This document shows, piece after piece, positions 42,485-54,819 of a stretch of 64,000 nucleotides of DNA. This DNA comes from Cloeon dipterum (lineage: Eukaryota; Arthropoda; Insecta; Ephemeroptera; Baetidae). The notes under the pieces were generated by a model. The model ran no database searches and was not told where the DNA came from. It saw only the letters and a list, made by a program, of their open reading frames with translations. Location: assembly GCF_949628265.1 (NCBI RefSeq), contig NC_088786.1, positions 39,081,681 through 39,145,680 of the forward strand, read 5' to 3'. Both the position numbers and the translations under genes were made by a program. Within the stretch, counting starts at the first letter, position 1, and each line of letters begins with the position of its first letter.

Positions 42485-44968
42485 TTATTTTTCATTTTCG
42501 AACAGATCAAGTAGACTGCGCACACATTCATCAAAGATTTTATCGTCTTTTCGTAATGCGTATTTGAAGAGTGGATCTACAGTTGTACGGTTTCTGGTAA
42601 CTCTGCAAAATATTTATCCATTAAAGTAATTTCATCACAAAAATCTGCAAAATTAACGCACCTGAAATCGGATAATTTGGGAAGAAATACGCAAGCGGTC
42701 TTTAAAATATTTGTCAATATTTCAAATCTCTTATTGTCATAGCAATTAAGGGAGAAGTGAAAAGTGTGAAGTTGGGATAGAATCTTCTTCTCTTGAATCA
42801 AAGAGTTGAGTCTCAGAAGATCTGCTTCGTTATAGTTTGTTCCTTCGAGTACAACTTTTTCCAGCTTTGGCGCAGACAAAATGTTGCACAAAATTATGGC
42901 GTTATTCTTGTTTAAGAAGTCGGTATCACTAGATATTTTAATAAATATTATTGCGTTTTTTTGTTAATTAGCATGTTATTATAAATTACGTGTGTATACA
43001 ATCCAGTCTTTTAGACAATTCACCAGTTGCATAAGCCCTAAGTGTTCGAAGCCGCCAAAAAATGGCGCCACCATAGACTTTCGATTTTAAGGCACTTCCG
43101 CTGCGATTTCAGACTCAATCCAGCTAATGTGCATTCTTCAATTAATTTGCAATTGTTTGACGTGCTGAAAACCAAAATCGGATCAGCCAATCGCCGTAGA
43201 ATCGTGAAAAACTATTTTTTGAAATAAAAAAATCTTTTCCAACGTTTCTACGGCGAATGGCTGAACCGATTTTGGTTTTCAGCATGTCAAAAAAAAAGGA
43301 AATTAATTAAAAAAAGCAAAATAGCTAGATTGAGTCTGAAATCGCAGCGGAAATGCCTTAAAACCGCTTAAAACAAATTTTTTAAGAAAGTCTGTGGTTG
43401 CGCCATCTGTTGGCGGCTTCAATAACTAGTAAGGGTTTATGCAACTGGTCAATTGGCTTGTGTATCGCTATTAAAAATAGGAAAAAGATCTCTGCGGCAC
43501 TTACTCATAACAGAACGGATTTGTCCATTCGAGTTCTTGCAGCTCCGGAAAAACCTCATTTGGTAATGTGGATGTTTTCAACCAAAGATTAGCGAGTGAC
43601 AATTTTTCTAGCCTTGGACAGCATTTCGAGACGAATGACAAGTCATATTGAAAATCACAATCAAAACTGATAGTTGACAAACTAAGCGCTTGCAGATTTT
43701 GTCCAGATGTGCTCAAATCATTTTGGAGAGAGATTGCATCACTGTGTCTATCACGAAATTCAAAACTAAGCTGTCTGTTTTTCTCAAATTGTGGCGTAGA
43801 GTCTGCTTCCGGATTCGGATATCGATCATCAAAACTATCCTAAAAATCAGAATGGATTTTAGTGATTATATGCATAGTTTAAAAAAGGTCAAGTACCGTG
43901 AGACTAGATAGGTTTCGAATATTATAAGGAATGCCAATCTCATTTTCAGCAAGATCCACAAAAATATGTCGCTGGCATGATTCTCTGGGGATCCACTTCT
44001 TAAAAACTTCTAAATGATGATTAAGCCTATTATAGAGTACTCTGCTATGATTATACGGGACAATTTCTGCGTCTGGAAAATCCACGGAGAGTTTATCGGC
44101 TAGCCACTGTAATTTTCTATAAATCTTTTCCGCCACTTCAGAATCACGGGTACGCGAAAATTCTAAATCATTTGGGATGTTGAGGTATTCTTTTTTTAAA
44201 GTTTGGACATTCATGAATTGCAGATTTGGAAGGTTTTTGCACATTTCGTAGACATCAGTAACCTTGAACCTGTGCAAATTCAAATGAAGAAATTTCAAAT
44301 TTTGCATTTTCAGTATCGATTGCAACATTTCCGGCTTGGCCTGAGACTTTCTATCAAAGGGATAGTGGACTTTTACGTGTGGATAGTTTTGCGTTATGAT
44401 TATAGTCTCAATTTTCGGAGCTAGGGTTCCAATCCATTGAATCAACTGCTCGCACCACTCGGTTGCCTAATTAAAATACCGTAAATGTGTCATCGTCGAT
44501 TATGTAAATTTAATTTTAATTACCTTTTTTAGAGTGGCAAATTCTGCATCATCTTGGCTCAGATATCTTTTTTGGAAATACCAATCATCAGGATTGACGA
44601 ATGATATTATTCCACTCAACTGAAAGCATCGGGTCTGGGAGTTCAGCAGAACATGAAAAATCCGCATCAAAAGCTCAAATTCCTCTGTTTTCCCATTGTA
44701 ATCTATCCTCCTCTGCTTTAAGAGCAATTGTAAAAGTTTTTCTTTCAAAATGGCAGCTGTGAGAGATAATTTTGTCATATTGAGAGTGTCATTTATGAAA
44801 TTATTACTCACACAAGGTATTGAGCTGCCCTAGTTGATCGTCGCTATCCAAATAAAACCTGACATTTTTCACGATGGATCGAACCGCGAGTTTCTCCAAA
44901 CTGTAACTCTTAGCCCGTAGAGTTTGAAGCCTGTTCTTGGCCAAGTAGAGCACAGTTTCGTCATCCAT
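42485..44968 (-). CDS. Family A LRR-like protein, 559 aa, copy 7, MITE in intron 4
   Basis: Exons are 44968-44812, 44756-44524, 44466-43897, 43839-43505, 42928-42662 and 42602-42485, and the frame closes. It is a more diverged lineage: the motif TECCVQLLQW of relatives reads TEWCEQLIQW, and exon 4 has a run DSFDDRYPNPEADS. Intron 4 is 576 nt, ten times the usual size, because a 430-bp MITE with AATT duplications lies in it (43021-43450). Splice signals on both sides are good, so the gene can still be functional. The right-hand duplicate at 49945-51816 is broken. Confidence 0.78.
43021..43450. mobile_element. Foldback MITE, 430 bp, inside intron 4 of copy 7
   Basis: Same family as 3086-3511 but inverted: its left half matches the reverse complement of that element's right half. 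AATT occurs at 43017-43020 and 43451-43454. Confidence 0.88.
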
Positions 44969-45483
44969 CACGGTGAAATGTCTTGCTTCACTCAAATGAC
45001 TACAAGTTAGGCTATTTTATTCATGCCTGGCTTTTATATTTTTTCAGTAGTCGACCACTGATAATAACAGTTAAAAACACATTTGTTAGCTAATGGAAAT
45101 AAAATTATCAATCTTAATATTTTTGTTTATTTCAGTTGGAAAAACATGTTGAGTGCTCCAACAGCATATTGAATTCAGATTAGAGTTTTTATGGGTTTTA
45201 AATCTTTAGAAATAACACTAATAATGAACAAAAATTCCTCGAAATTAAATTAACTGTGGAAAAGTCGCTTCTCTGGTGTCGAGGAGTAATTTAAACCCCT
45301 CATAAACTTTTGAGTACAATTGGTCAAAACCTGATTAAAATAATCGTGAGCGTTAGTGCACTTATATAGAGTCTAATTTTGGGTTGAAAACACGTTCAGT
45401 ACTCAATTACTGCGAAGCAAAACAGACATTAATTTCAGTTCAAATTGAGGCTCTTCAGAAACTACGAAATTACCTTTTTGTTT
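44969..45483. other. Upstream spacer of copy 7, duplicated at 51817-52325
   Basis: No exon. The close match with 51817-52325 continues straight across the hAT insertion site. Confidence 0.5.
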
Positions 45484-45491
45484 TCAATAAT

Positions 45492-46545
45492 TAGGGCTGT
45501 GAATTTTAGACGATTGACAATTTTTTCTAAGCTTCAAATCAAAGCGGGACCATCAAATGAGCACGAATCATGCATTTTTGTGCTGTTTAAACTAAACTTG
45601 AAATCGTCTAAAACTTCTAAAACTGCCAAAACAGTCTAAAATCGTCTAAAACCGTCTATTTTGACTATTTCGTGGTGAAAAATTCTAGAAAATGATATTC
45701 TTTAATACAATATGAAATTTTAACTATACCATGTGTGTGAGCGTACGCGGAAATTACAATTTCAATTAATTTACACGCTCTCTTTTCCATTTATATGACT
45801 TAAAACTCGCTGAACAGCACCATATCTAGCCGCATGCACGTTCCTTAAAATATCCTCCAATCGAGAAGACTTCGACAAGTTGAATCATGAACGCGCGCGT
45901 ATGCATCCATGTTCCATGTGTATGCCTTTTAGACTCTGTGAGTGCGACGTGCGACATACATAACTTTCGTCATCTTCAGTGTGTTCTCTTAATTATTAAT
46001 TAATATGGGGAAACAACGGGCTAAAACTTCCTCTGAGAAAAGTCCTTGCCTTAAAGTACGCTCAGCTGAGCAGTGCTGATGTAGAAAGAAGCTTTTCAAA
46101 GAGGAAGTCCATGCTAAGACCCAACAGGATGAGTTTTAACACCGAAAAGCTTGAAATGCACATGGTTATTAATCACTACTACGCCCTTGATGACGAAAAA
46201 TAACTTTCAATACCTTGGAATGAAATATTAAATGGTGTATTTTGATGCGTACGTGATACAATAAATAAATTAATTATACCGCAATCAAAACATTTTAATT
46301 TTAAAATCCATAGCCATATTAGTAATGTTAATTGAGCTCCATTAGTAGAATAGTGTTAAGATATATGTTCTATATATACCGCTGACCACCTCTAGGCTAT
46401 GAAAAAGGCTAATAAATAGTAAAAATGGGTATTTTCCAGCGAATTTTGAACATGGTTCTATCATTTATGCAGTGGAAATTGAACTTAAAAAAAACCGTCT
46501 AAAACCGTCTAAATTGAAAAAAATCGTCTAAAATTTACAGCCCTA
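45492..46545 (+). mobile_element. Non-autonomous hAT element, 1054 bp, 8-bp target duplication
   Basis: The ends are inverted (tagggctgtgaattttagacga and its near complement). They are flanked by tcaataat at 45484-45491 and 46546-46553. The paralogous site near 52326-52340 has a single tcaataat and no insert, which is a true empty site. The interior keeps only the tail of a transposase; sub-terminal gtctaaaac words are repeated near both ends. Confidence 0.93.
46045..46203 (+). pseudogene. hAT transposase fragment, dimerisation domain
   Basis: A 52-codon open stretch ending in taa contains SSADVERSFSKRKSMLRPNR and then MSFNTEKLEMHMVIN, the conserved C-terminal dimerisation (hATC) region of hAT transposases. 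The catalytic part is missing, so it is a remnant. Confidence 0.85.
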
Positions 46546-46649
46546 TCAATAATGAACATGTTTTTCTTTCCCGCCAAATGAATAATTAATTAAGCACAAG
46601 GTCTTTAGAATTCCTTTCGTTTCTCAAAAACAAGATATATCTCTCCGAG

Positions 46650-46905
46650 ATGGATAACACGGAACTGTGCTCGACTTGGCGAAGAGAAGGCTTCAAACTC
46701 TTCGGGATAAGAATTGTAGTTTGGAGAAGCAACAATTTGAAATCAGCATGCAGTTAGAATTATTTGAAAGATTTTATTTTAAGGAATTTTAAACATTGAA
46801 TTCACATCAGGAAGAACAATTTTACGGACTCTCATGATGCGGAGGTAAAAGATCATAGATGACGATAGAAACAGCAAGGAATTTGAAGAATGGATGGATA
46901 ATTTC
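46650..46905 (+). pseudogene. Relic family A exons 1 and 2
   Basis: From 46650 the sequence aligns with the start of family A exon 1 (atggataac then gaactgtgctcgacttgg and gtttggagaagc), with a frameshift a few codons in. At about 46820-46900 a decayed exon 2 follows (cggactctcatgatgcgg, atagatgacga). The relic of exon 1 is duplicated at 52440. Confidence 0.6.
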
Positions 46906-46908
46906 CAG

Positions 46909-47125
46909 CGAGGGCCAGATGTGCGACAAAATTGGTTCGCACTGCGCAGATCCAAGATGGCGTCTGAATGCGTGAAACAAAATGCTCTCTTTGGAATGCC
47001 GTACGAGTGTCAAGAATTTGTTTTTACGATCCAAAAGACACAATTAGTACAAGTAATGCAAATTATGCGTCACAATATTGACCAAAACTAGCTTCTTTTC
47101 GCGCATTTTCACGTGAACTATTTTT
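46909..47125 (+). repeat. Dispersed repeat with GCGCAGATCCAAGATGGCG motif, copy 1
   Basis: It matches the reverse complement of 59455-59650 (gcgagggccagatgtgcga, ttggttc, actgcgcagatccaagatgg) and in part 55335-55485 (gacacaattagtacaagta). No coding content is seen. Confidence 0.7.
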
Positions 47126-47951
47126 CGCGTGCAAAAAATCAAACCTATTTTTCATTTCGAGAAGCACAGCCGTCAGTTTGAGACCGTTTGCGGGCCAAAA
47201 TAGGAAATTTCATAAAGTTCTTCGCCGAAAAATTATAAATTTACCATTTGCGGATGCATGCAACTCGCAGTGTTTGAGAGTCGCGCGGATTGCAGACACG
47301 CAATTCGGCAGGCGCTTGACGAAATAACTAATAAATAAATAAATAGGAAATTAAATACTAATACCTATTAATTGACGATGAAAAGGACTATTTTCTTGAT
47401 AATTATGTATTTTAACAATTCAAATAATTTTTTATGAAATTTAATCCTAAATATGAACGAAGAATTCACTGGTTTCGGATAATTTTGGAATTTTACAGCC
47501 CGTAATACAGATAAACTTGGGTGTTGATAAGTTAAGTTTTGACTACTTTTAGCATGCTATTCAGATAATTCTATTTTCCTTAATTAATATATTCAGTGAC
47601 TAGCTCTAAAACATGTCGATTTATTTTCCTAAATTTACAGGAAATATGATAAAACATTGCTTTAGATATATTCCAATAAAATTTCTATAATTTAAGGAAG
47701 ACCAACCTTCAAATAAAATGCGTACATCATTCTTAACATGATCTTTATTTCTTGAAACATTTAAAAAGGTAAAATATAAGTACAATTTCCTCATCTTCAA
47801 TCTTTTAGTTTTCTTCTACCTTTAAATGTTATTCAATTGACACCGTTTTTAGATTTTAGAGAGTATGCGTAGCTATCTTAAGTTCTACGAAGATTTAGAA
47901 ACTAAGAGTTGGTAAAACGATTTCCATTTTTCAGAACTACTGGCGGTGATA
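47126..47951. other. Spacer, partly duplicated at 52560-53036
   Basis: Non-coding. From about 47430 on it is closely similar to the sequence downstream of 52560. Nothing else is supported. Confidence 0.5.
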
Positions 47952-49222
47952 TTAGGATCGAAATCTAATTTGAAGCAAGCCGCCTACGCGCGCATTCTGT
48001 ACTTCCTTTTTGAACATTTTCAAATCTTCTTTCTCCGCAACCACTTCTGTTCCGTCTTCGTCAACCATTCTTTTGTCCAACATCAAAGAGAGGGTTTCAA
48101 CTTTTGTTAATATTTGCATGGTTTTAATCAACTCTAGTGTATCCCTGAACTCTTTTCTGCTCACTCGAAAACCACTCAGCTTCACATTTTTTAGGTTCGG
48201 TGCTGCCAAGAGGTTGGAGAGTTTCAGATCCTTGCTACAATAAGAAAAAACAAATACATAGCAAGGTTTTCTTTTTTAAATATAAATTGGCTCCTTACCG
48301 ATAGTCAAATCTGAATTTAATCTGCAGATCAAGAAGTGAAGTGAAAGATTCAAGCGAAAAGCTGCACTGATCTGCAAGCCACAGATTGTTGTTGAATGTT
48401 AACTGTTTCACGTTGCAAAAACTGCTAGTGTAGATTTCTGGGGACGGATATGGTTCCGAATCGAAAGTATGGATATTAAGATTATGCAAATTTGGAAGGG
48501 CTTTGCACATTTCCAGCAGATCATTCTCTTTGAATTTGAACAAATCTACGCGAAGAGTTTTCAAATTTTTCATTTTCTTCAGCGAATGCAACATTTCCGG
48601 CATGACCACGGGCTTTTCATCCGAGGGATCGCTGGTTTCGGGGAATGGATTGTTTTGCATTATGATTAGAGTCTCAACTTTTGGAGCTAGAGTTCCAATC
48701 CATCGAAGCAACTGCACGCAACACTTGGTTTCCTAATTAAAAGAAATTTAACGCAGTGGCACTTAGGACAATTTAACTTTATAATTACCTTGTTTAGAGT
48801 CGTAACTTTTGTTCCTTTTTGGTCCAGCAGGATTTGTTTAGTTTTAAACCGACGAGGACAGGCGAATGACATTATTCCGTTCAACTCAAGGTATCGGGTC
48901 CGGGAACTCAGCAAATATGGAAAAATCGCTATCAAACCATTACTTCCATTGTCGTCAATATTCCTCTGTTTTATGAGCATCTGTAAAATTTTTTCTCGCA
49001 AAATGCCAGCTGTAAGATAAGACTTTTGCCAGATTTTAATATTTATCATTTATTAAATAACTTACGCAAACTCTTGAGTTGCCGCAGCTGATCATTGATA
49101 TCCAAATAAAACCTGACATTTTTCACGATGGACCGAACCGCAAGCTTCTCTAAACTGTAACTCTTAGCCCGCAGAGTTTGAAGCCTCTTCTTGGCCAGGT
49201 TGAGGACAGTTTCGTCATCCAT
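47952..49222 (-). CDS. Chimeric LRR-like gene, family A 5' part fused to family B 3' part, 364 aa
   Basis: Exons are 49222-49066, 49009-48789, 48732-48299 and 48234-47952. The sequence from 49222 down to 48361 is nearly identical to exons 1-3 of copy 5. At 48360 it switches abruptly to the exon of the family B gene at 53037-54819 (SFSLESFTSLLDLQ), and the reading frame is kept across the join (WLADQC-SFSLES). The last exon matches family B exon 5 until a frameshift replaces the normal end, after NARVGG, with LLQIRFRS and a stop. The join is the junction of the tandem duplication. Splice sites are sound, so a hybrid protein could be made; whether it is expressed is unknown. Confidence 0.75.
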
Positions 49223-49944
49223 CACGCCATCACGGTCGTGAAACGCGTCTTGCTCCAGTCAAACGAACAGAAACCCAAAGACTAACCTGTTTACTGCTGA
49301 CTTAAAATGTGTATTTAACTTTTGTTTTTTCCAGCGGTCATTTTTCGTCATCCAAAAAACATTTAACTATAATCAATACTGCTTTGACACTAATAATGAC
49401 GATCTTTTAAGTGAAATTAAATGTATCAATTTAAGAAAAGCAAGGAATAAGAATTGTTTTAACCCCCAACTCCCTCCAAAACAAATAACGTAACTACTAA
49501 CAGATTAAAATCTGACCGAATAAAACGAGCTAAAATCAGATTTTATATGAAGGTTTTAAAAATTAAATCTGAACGGTTTTTCTATAAAATTGGGAAACCA
49601 AACTCCATTTTTTCCAGTTTTATATTTATTACAGTGATCTAAAATTCTAATTTGAATTTCTAATCAATGAAAGAAAATTTAACAAATTGTTTTTTGTTCT
49701 GGATGAGAACGCTTTCATTACTCGATCATTCCAAAGCAAAACAGACAGCAATTTCAGTTAAATGATTATAGAGTTATTGCAGAAGTTCTTTATTTACAAC
49801 AAAACTCTGTGGAAAATTAGGGAAACCATGGGAAAATGCATTTTCTTTTTACAAGCGCAAAGTTTTAGATTCATTTGATGATCCAAAAATATTTAGAAGC
49901 TTATAAAAAACAGTCGTTTGTCTAAATTTCACACCCCAGTTTTA
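49223..49944. other. Spacer, duplicate of 39054-39792
   Basis: Non-coding, similar throughout to 39054-39792. No exon is supported. Confidence 0.6.
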
Positions 49945-51816
49945 TTATTTTTCGTTATTGAACATAGAATTTAAATTTCGAATACATTCATCGAAAATAA
50001 TGTCATCTTTACGTATCGTGCATGTGAGAAGTGGATGATCAAAGTCCATTCTTCTGCCAACTCTGCAAAACATTTAACCGTTACAGAGTGGTTTTTCATA
50101 ACAAAAGTTTGTAAAAATAACACGTACCTGAAATCAGATAATTTGGGAAGAAATACACACGCGCTCTTCAAAATATTCGTCAGAAACACAAATCTCTCGT
50201 TGCCATTGCAATTAAGGTAGAAGTGAAAAGTGTCTAGTTGGGATAAAACCTGCTTCTTTTGAATCAAAGAGTAGAGTCTCAGTAGGTCTAATTCGTTAAA
50301 GTTTGATCCTTCGAGAACAACTTTTTCCAGCTTCGGCGCAGACAAAATGTTGCACAAAATTATGGCGTTATTCTTCTTTACGAAGTCGGTATCCCTAGAT
50401 ATTTTAATAAATATTATTGCGTTTTATTAGTTAATTAGTATGTTTTTATAAATTACGTGTGTATAAAATCCAGTCTTTCACCAGTTGCATAAACCCTAAG
50501 TGTTCGAAGCCGCCAACAGATGGCGCCACCGTAGACTTTCGATTTTAAGGCACTTCCGCTGCGATTTCAGACTCAATCTAGCTACTGTGCATTCTCCAAT
50601 TAATTTGCTATTTTTTGACGTGCTGAAAACCAAAATCGGTTCAGCCAATCGCCGTAGAATCGTGAAAAAGTATTTTTTGAAATAAAAAAATATTTTCCAA
50701 CGTGCCGCTTAGTAATTATATGCATAGTTTAAAAAAGGTCAATTACCGTGAGACGAGATAGGTTTCGAATATTAAAAGGAATGCCAATCTCATTTTCAGC
50801 AAGATCCACAAAAATATGTCGCTGGCATGATTCTCTGGGGATCCACTTCTTAAAAACTTCTAAATGATGATTAAACCTATTATAGAGTACCCTGCTATGA
50901 TTATACGGGACAATTTCTGTGTCTGGAAAATCCACGGAGAGTTTATCGGCTAGCCACTGTAATTTTCTATAAATCTTTTCCGTCACTTTAGGATCAAGGG
51001 TACGCGAAAATTCTAAATCATTTGGGATGTTAAGGTATTCTCTTTTTTTCCACATTCAGGAATTGCAGATTTGGAAGGTTTTTGCACATTTCGTACACAT
51101 CAGTATCCTTGAAACTGTGCAAATTCAAATGAAGAAATTTCAAATTTTGCATTTTCAGTATCGATTGTAGCATTTCCGGCTTGGCCTGAGGCTTTCTATC
51201 AAAGGGATAGCAGACATTTATGTGTGGACAGTTTTGCGTTATGATTATAGTCTCAATTTTTGGAGCTAGGGTGGTAATCCATTGAATCAACTGCTCGCAC
51301 CACTCGCTTGCCTAATTAAAATAACGCAAATGTGTCATAGGCAATTATGAAAATTTAATTTTAATTACCTTTTTTAGAGTGGCAAATTCTGCATCATCTT
51401 GGCTCAGATATCTTTTTTGGAAATACCAATCATCAGGATTGACGAATGATATTATTCCACTCAACTGAAAACATCGGGTCCGGGAGTTCAGCAAATGAGG
51501 AAAAATCCGCATCAAAACCTCAAATTCCTCTGTTTTCCCATTGTAATCTATCCTCCTCCACGTTAAGAGCAATTGTAAAAGTTTTTCTTTCAAAATGGCA
51601 GCTGTGGAAGATACTTTTGTCATATTTAGAGTGTCATTTATGAAATTATTACTCACGCAAGGTGTTGAGCTGCCCTAGTTGATCGTCGCTATCCAAATAA
51701 AACCTGACATTTTTCACGATGGATCGAACCGCAAGTTTCTCCAAACTAGAACTCGTAGAAGCCCGTAGAGTTTGAAGCCTGTTCTTGGCCAAGTAGAGCA
51801 CAGTTCCGTCATCCAT
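49945..51816 (-). pseudogene. Family A mosaic pseudogene (copy 7-like 5', copy 6-like 3')
   Basis: Exon 1 (51816-51657), exon 2 (51601-51369) and exon 3 (from 51311) match copy 7. Exon 3 has lost five bases near 51040, giving a premature stop after VEKKRIP. Exon 4 is missing: sequence inside exon 3's end region (about 50705 upward) is joined directly to a half MITE. Exon 5 begins like copy 7 (CNILSAPKLEK) but from about 50298 downward it and exon 6 match copy 6 (ELDLLRLYSLIQKK). The stop is at 49945. The combination shows recombination between paralogous exon 5 sequences plus a separate deletion. It cannot encode a normal protein. Confidence 0.82.
50478..50704. mobile_element. Truncated MITE, half copy
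   Basis: It matches the left half of the MITE at 43021-43450 and sits at the corresponding place in the duplicate. It stops in the centre of the palindrome, where unrelated gene sequence begins. Confidence 0.85.
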
Positions 51817-53036
51817 CACGGTGAAATGTCTTGCTTCACACAAATGACTACAAGTTAGGGTATTTTATTCATGCCTGGCTTTTATATTTTTTCAGTAGTC
51901 GACCACTGATAATAACAGTTAAAAACACATTTGTTAGCTAATGGAAATAAAATTATCAATCTTAATATTTTTGTTGATTTCAGTTGGAAAAACATGTTGA
52001 GTGCTCCAACGCATCGAACAGCATATTATTCAGGACATGTAGTTCGTAAAATTGAATTCAGATTAGAGTTTTTTGGGTTTTAAATCATTGGAAAAGGCAC
52101 TAATGATGAACAAATTCCTCGAAATTAAATTAATTGTGGAAAAGTCACTCCCTGGTCTCGAGGAGTAATTTAAACCCCTCCTAAACTTTTGAAAACAATG
52201 ACACTTATATAGTCTAATTTTGGGTTGAAAACACGTTCAGTACTCAATTACTGCGAAGCAAAACAGACATTAATTTCAGTTCAAATTGAGGCTCTTCAGA
52301 AACTACGAAATATTACCTTTTTGTTTTCAATAATGAACATGTTTTTCTTTCCCGCAAAATGAGCAATTATTTATATAAGGTAAGCACAAGGTCTTTAGAA
52401 TTTCTTTCGTTTCTCAAAAGCAATATATATCTCACCGAGATGGATAACGAAACTGTGCTCGACTTGGCCAAGAGAAGGCTTCAAAATTATAGTTTGGAGA
52501 AGCAACAATTTAAAATCAGCATGCAGTTAGAATGATTTGAAAGATTTTATTTTAAGGAATATTTCAAATAATTTTTTATGAAATTTAATCCTAAATAAGA
52601 ACCAAGAGCTCACAGGTTTCGGATAATTTTGGAATTTTACAACCCATAATACAGATAAACCCGGGTGTTGATAAGTTAAGTTTTGACTACTTTTAACATG
52701 CTATTCAGATAATTCTATTTTCCTTAACAAATATATTCAGTGACTAGCTCTAAAACATGTCGATTTATTTTCCTAAATTTACAGGAAATATGATAAAACA
52801 TTGCTTTAGATATATTCCAATTAAATTTCTATAATTTAAGGAAGACTAACCTTCAAATAAAATGCGTACATCATTCTTAAAATGATCTAAAATTGTCTTT
52901 ATTTCTTGAAACATTTAAAAGGGTAAAATATAAGTAAAATTTCCTCATCTTCAATCTTTTAGTTTTCTTCTACCTTTAAATGTTATTCGATTGACACCGT
53001 TTTTAGATTTTAGAGAGTATGTAGCTATCTTAAGTT
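51817..53036. other. Spacer with relic exon and empty hAT site
   Basis: It corresponds to 44969-45491 plus 46554-47951 of the left copy without the hAT insertion. Apart from the relic exon at 52440-52535 no coding sequence is seen. Confidence 0.5.
52440..52535 (+). pseudogene. Relic family A exon 1
   Basis: An open 31-codon stretch reads MDNETVLDLAKRRLQNYSLE and then decays. It is like family A exon 1 with an internal deletion and no following exon 2, and lies on the opposite strand to the neighbouring genes. Confidence 0.7.
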
Positions 53037-54819
53037 CTACGAAGATTTAGAAACTAAGAGTTGGTAAAACGATTTCCATTTTTCAGAACTACTGGCGGTG
53101 ATATTAGGATCGAAATCTAATTTGACGCAAACCTCGCCTACGCGCGCATTGTGCACTTCCTTTTTGAAAAATTTCAAATCTCCTTTCTCCGCCACCGCTT
53201 CTGTTCCGTCTTCGTCAATCATTCTTTTGTCCAACATCAAAGAGAGGGTTTCAACTTTTGTTAATATTTGAATGGTTTTAATCAACTCTAGTGTATCCCT
53301 GAACTCTTTTCTGCTCACTCGAAAACCACTCAGCTTCACATTTTTTAGGTTCGGTGCTGCCAAGAGGTTGGAGAGTTTCAGATCCTTGCTACAATAAGAA
53401 AAAACAAATACATAGCAAGGTTTTCTTATTTAAAAATATAAATTGGCTCCTTACCGATAGTCAAATCTGAATTTAATCTGCAGATCAAGAAGTGAAGTGA
53501 AAGATTCAAGCGAAAAACTATCTTCAACGCCATAGCCGATTATCTCCAGTTTTTCTAATTTTGGACAATAACGTTTGATAGTCACCAAATCTATGTCCAA
53601 TTTGATTTCACGAGTGCAACCGAAATAAAGACTCTCTAAATTCGCTCCAATCTTAAAAAAGATGGTGAAAGCATCAAGATCACAGTTCAAATCATAGTTT
53701 TCCAGATGGGTCAACTTTGTGAATTTCTCCAAATTCTTTCTGGCAATGTTCAACAACGGACATCTTTTCCAGTCCAACTGTAGAATAATAAAACTAATTT
53801 TAATTTATTGCTCATAATCATAATCATTGGTTTTACCGAAAGAGACGTTACGTGAGGAAATTTCTCAGCGTTATCAGCTAAAGAAGACAGACCGTTTGGA
53901 TTCAATTGCAGTTGTTCCATTCGAGACGTTTGTTTCATCTCCTCACAGGCTTTCGTCATATCGAACATTCTATTCAAACATCTAACTTCTCGTAAATTTG
54001 GCAGGTGTGTGATGCAAAAGTTAGTAAATTGTTCAAAATAGCGATTTGCTGGGTCATCTAACGTATCTGGATGGGTTGAATATATAAATTCCTCGAGGTG
54101 TTGAAATGTGTCCTTGAATTTTGGAGTGAAATCATAATGCTTGGTCGGTTCAATCGGAAGCTTGCTAGAATCTATCACAATTTTGAGTGTCCTCAAAGCG
54201 GGGAAATGTTTTGACACGTCCACCAAGTCGCTGAGAAGAAAATAGAAAGTATCAATTTCTATTTTATTTAAATTTTTCATCTTTTTGAGTTCAGTCCAGA
54301 TGTTCTTGTCCATGTCACGAAAGTGTAAAGCAGTGCTTTCATTTCCTTTAGTGGGCTTGATTTTGATCATTTTTATTTCTAAAACTCTCAGCACTTGTTT
54401 CGATGAAGTTATTGTGCGCAGGAACTATAAATATTCAAACTTATTTACAGAAATTCATTCATGTTATAATTAAAATATACATACCCTCAATAGAAAATCT
54501 TTCATGCAGTGATGCAGATTCGAAAATTCCTCTAAATTCATTCCAGTGAAGAATGCGCAGAAGCCTCTATTTAACAATTTTTTTAGAACTTCTAAGGCTT
54601 TTGTAATTTTCACGCGATTTGCCAACTGGCGAAGAAAGGGCAAGAATTCTTCAAAAGACATTTCTGAAAAAAATCAAGATTTCCATGAAAAAGACTCGAA
54701 AACACATCTTCAAACTTACCTTTTGACGCCACTAAATCATAGTATTCATCAAGATTTTCATCAGCAGGTTGGCCTTTTATGGTCACGGCCTTTAGTAACT
54801 TTTTTAAAACTGGGTCCAT
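53037..54819 (-). CDS. Family B LRR-like protein, 513 aa, copy 1
   Basis: Exons are 54819-54720, 54663-54485, 54424-53837, 53777-53455 and 53388-53037. All are GT-AG and the frame closes. The N-terminus, MDPVLKKLLKAVTIKG, differs from family A but has the same helical plan. The body carries leucine-rich segments such as FPALRTLKIV, LPNLREVRCL, NLESLYFG, CPKLEKLEIIG and APNLKNVKLSG. There is no signal peptide, membrane segment or catalytic motif. It is the full parent of the family B part of the chimera at 47952-49222. Its function is unknown; soluble adaptor or recognition roles are possible. Confidence 0.8.

Larger units (their letters stand above)
38196..48360. repeat. Tandem segmental duplication, left copy
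   Basis: Corresponding blocks in order: 38196-39792 with 48361-49944, the 3' end of copy 6 (39793 to about 40175) with 49945-50297, 42900-45491 with 50340-52332, and 46600-48360 with 52390-53516. The left copy additionally holds the hAT insertion and a block at about 46793-47420. Confidence 0.8.
48361..53516. repeat. Tandem segmental duplication, right copy
   Basis: Partner of 38196-48360, shortened to 5.2 kb. It lacks most of copy 6 and the start of copy 7 (recombination within exon 5 sequences near 50298), lacks exon 4 of the copy 7 homologue and half of the MITE (join at about 50704), and has no hAT element or 46793-47420 block. Confidence 0.8.
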
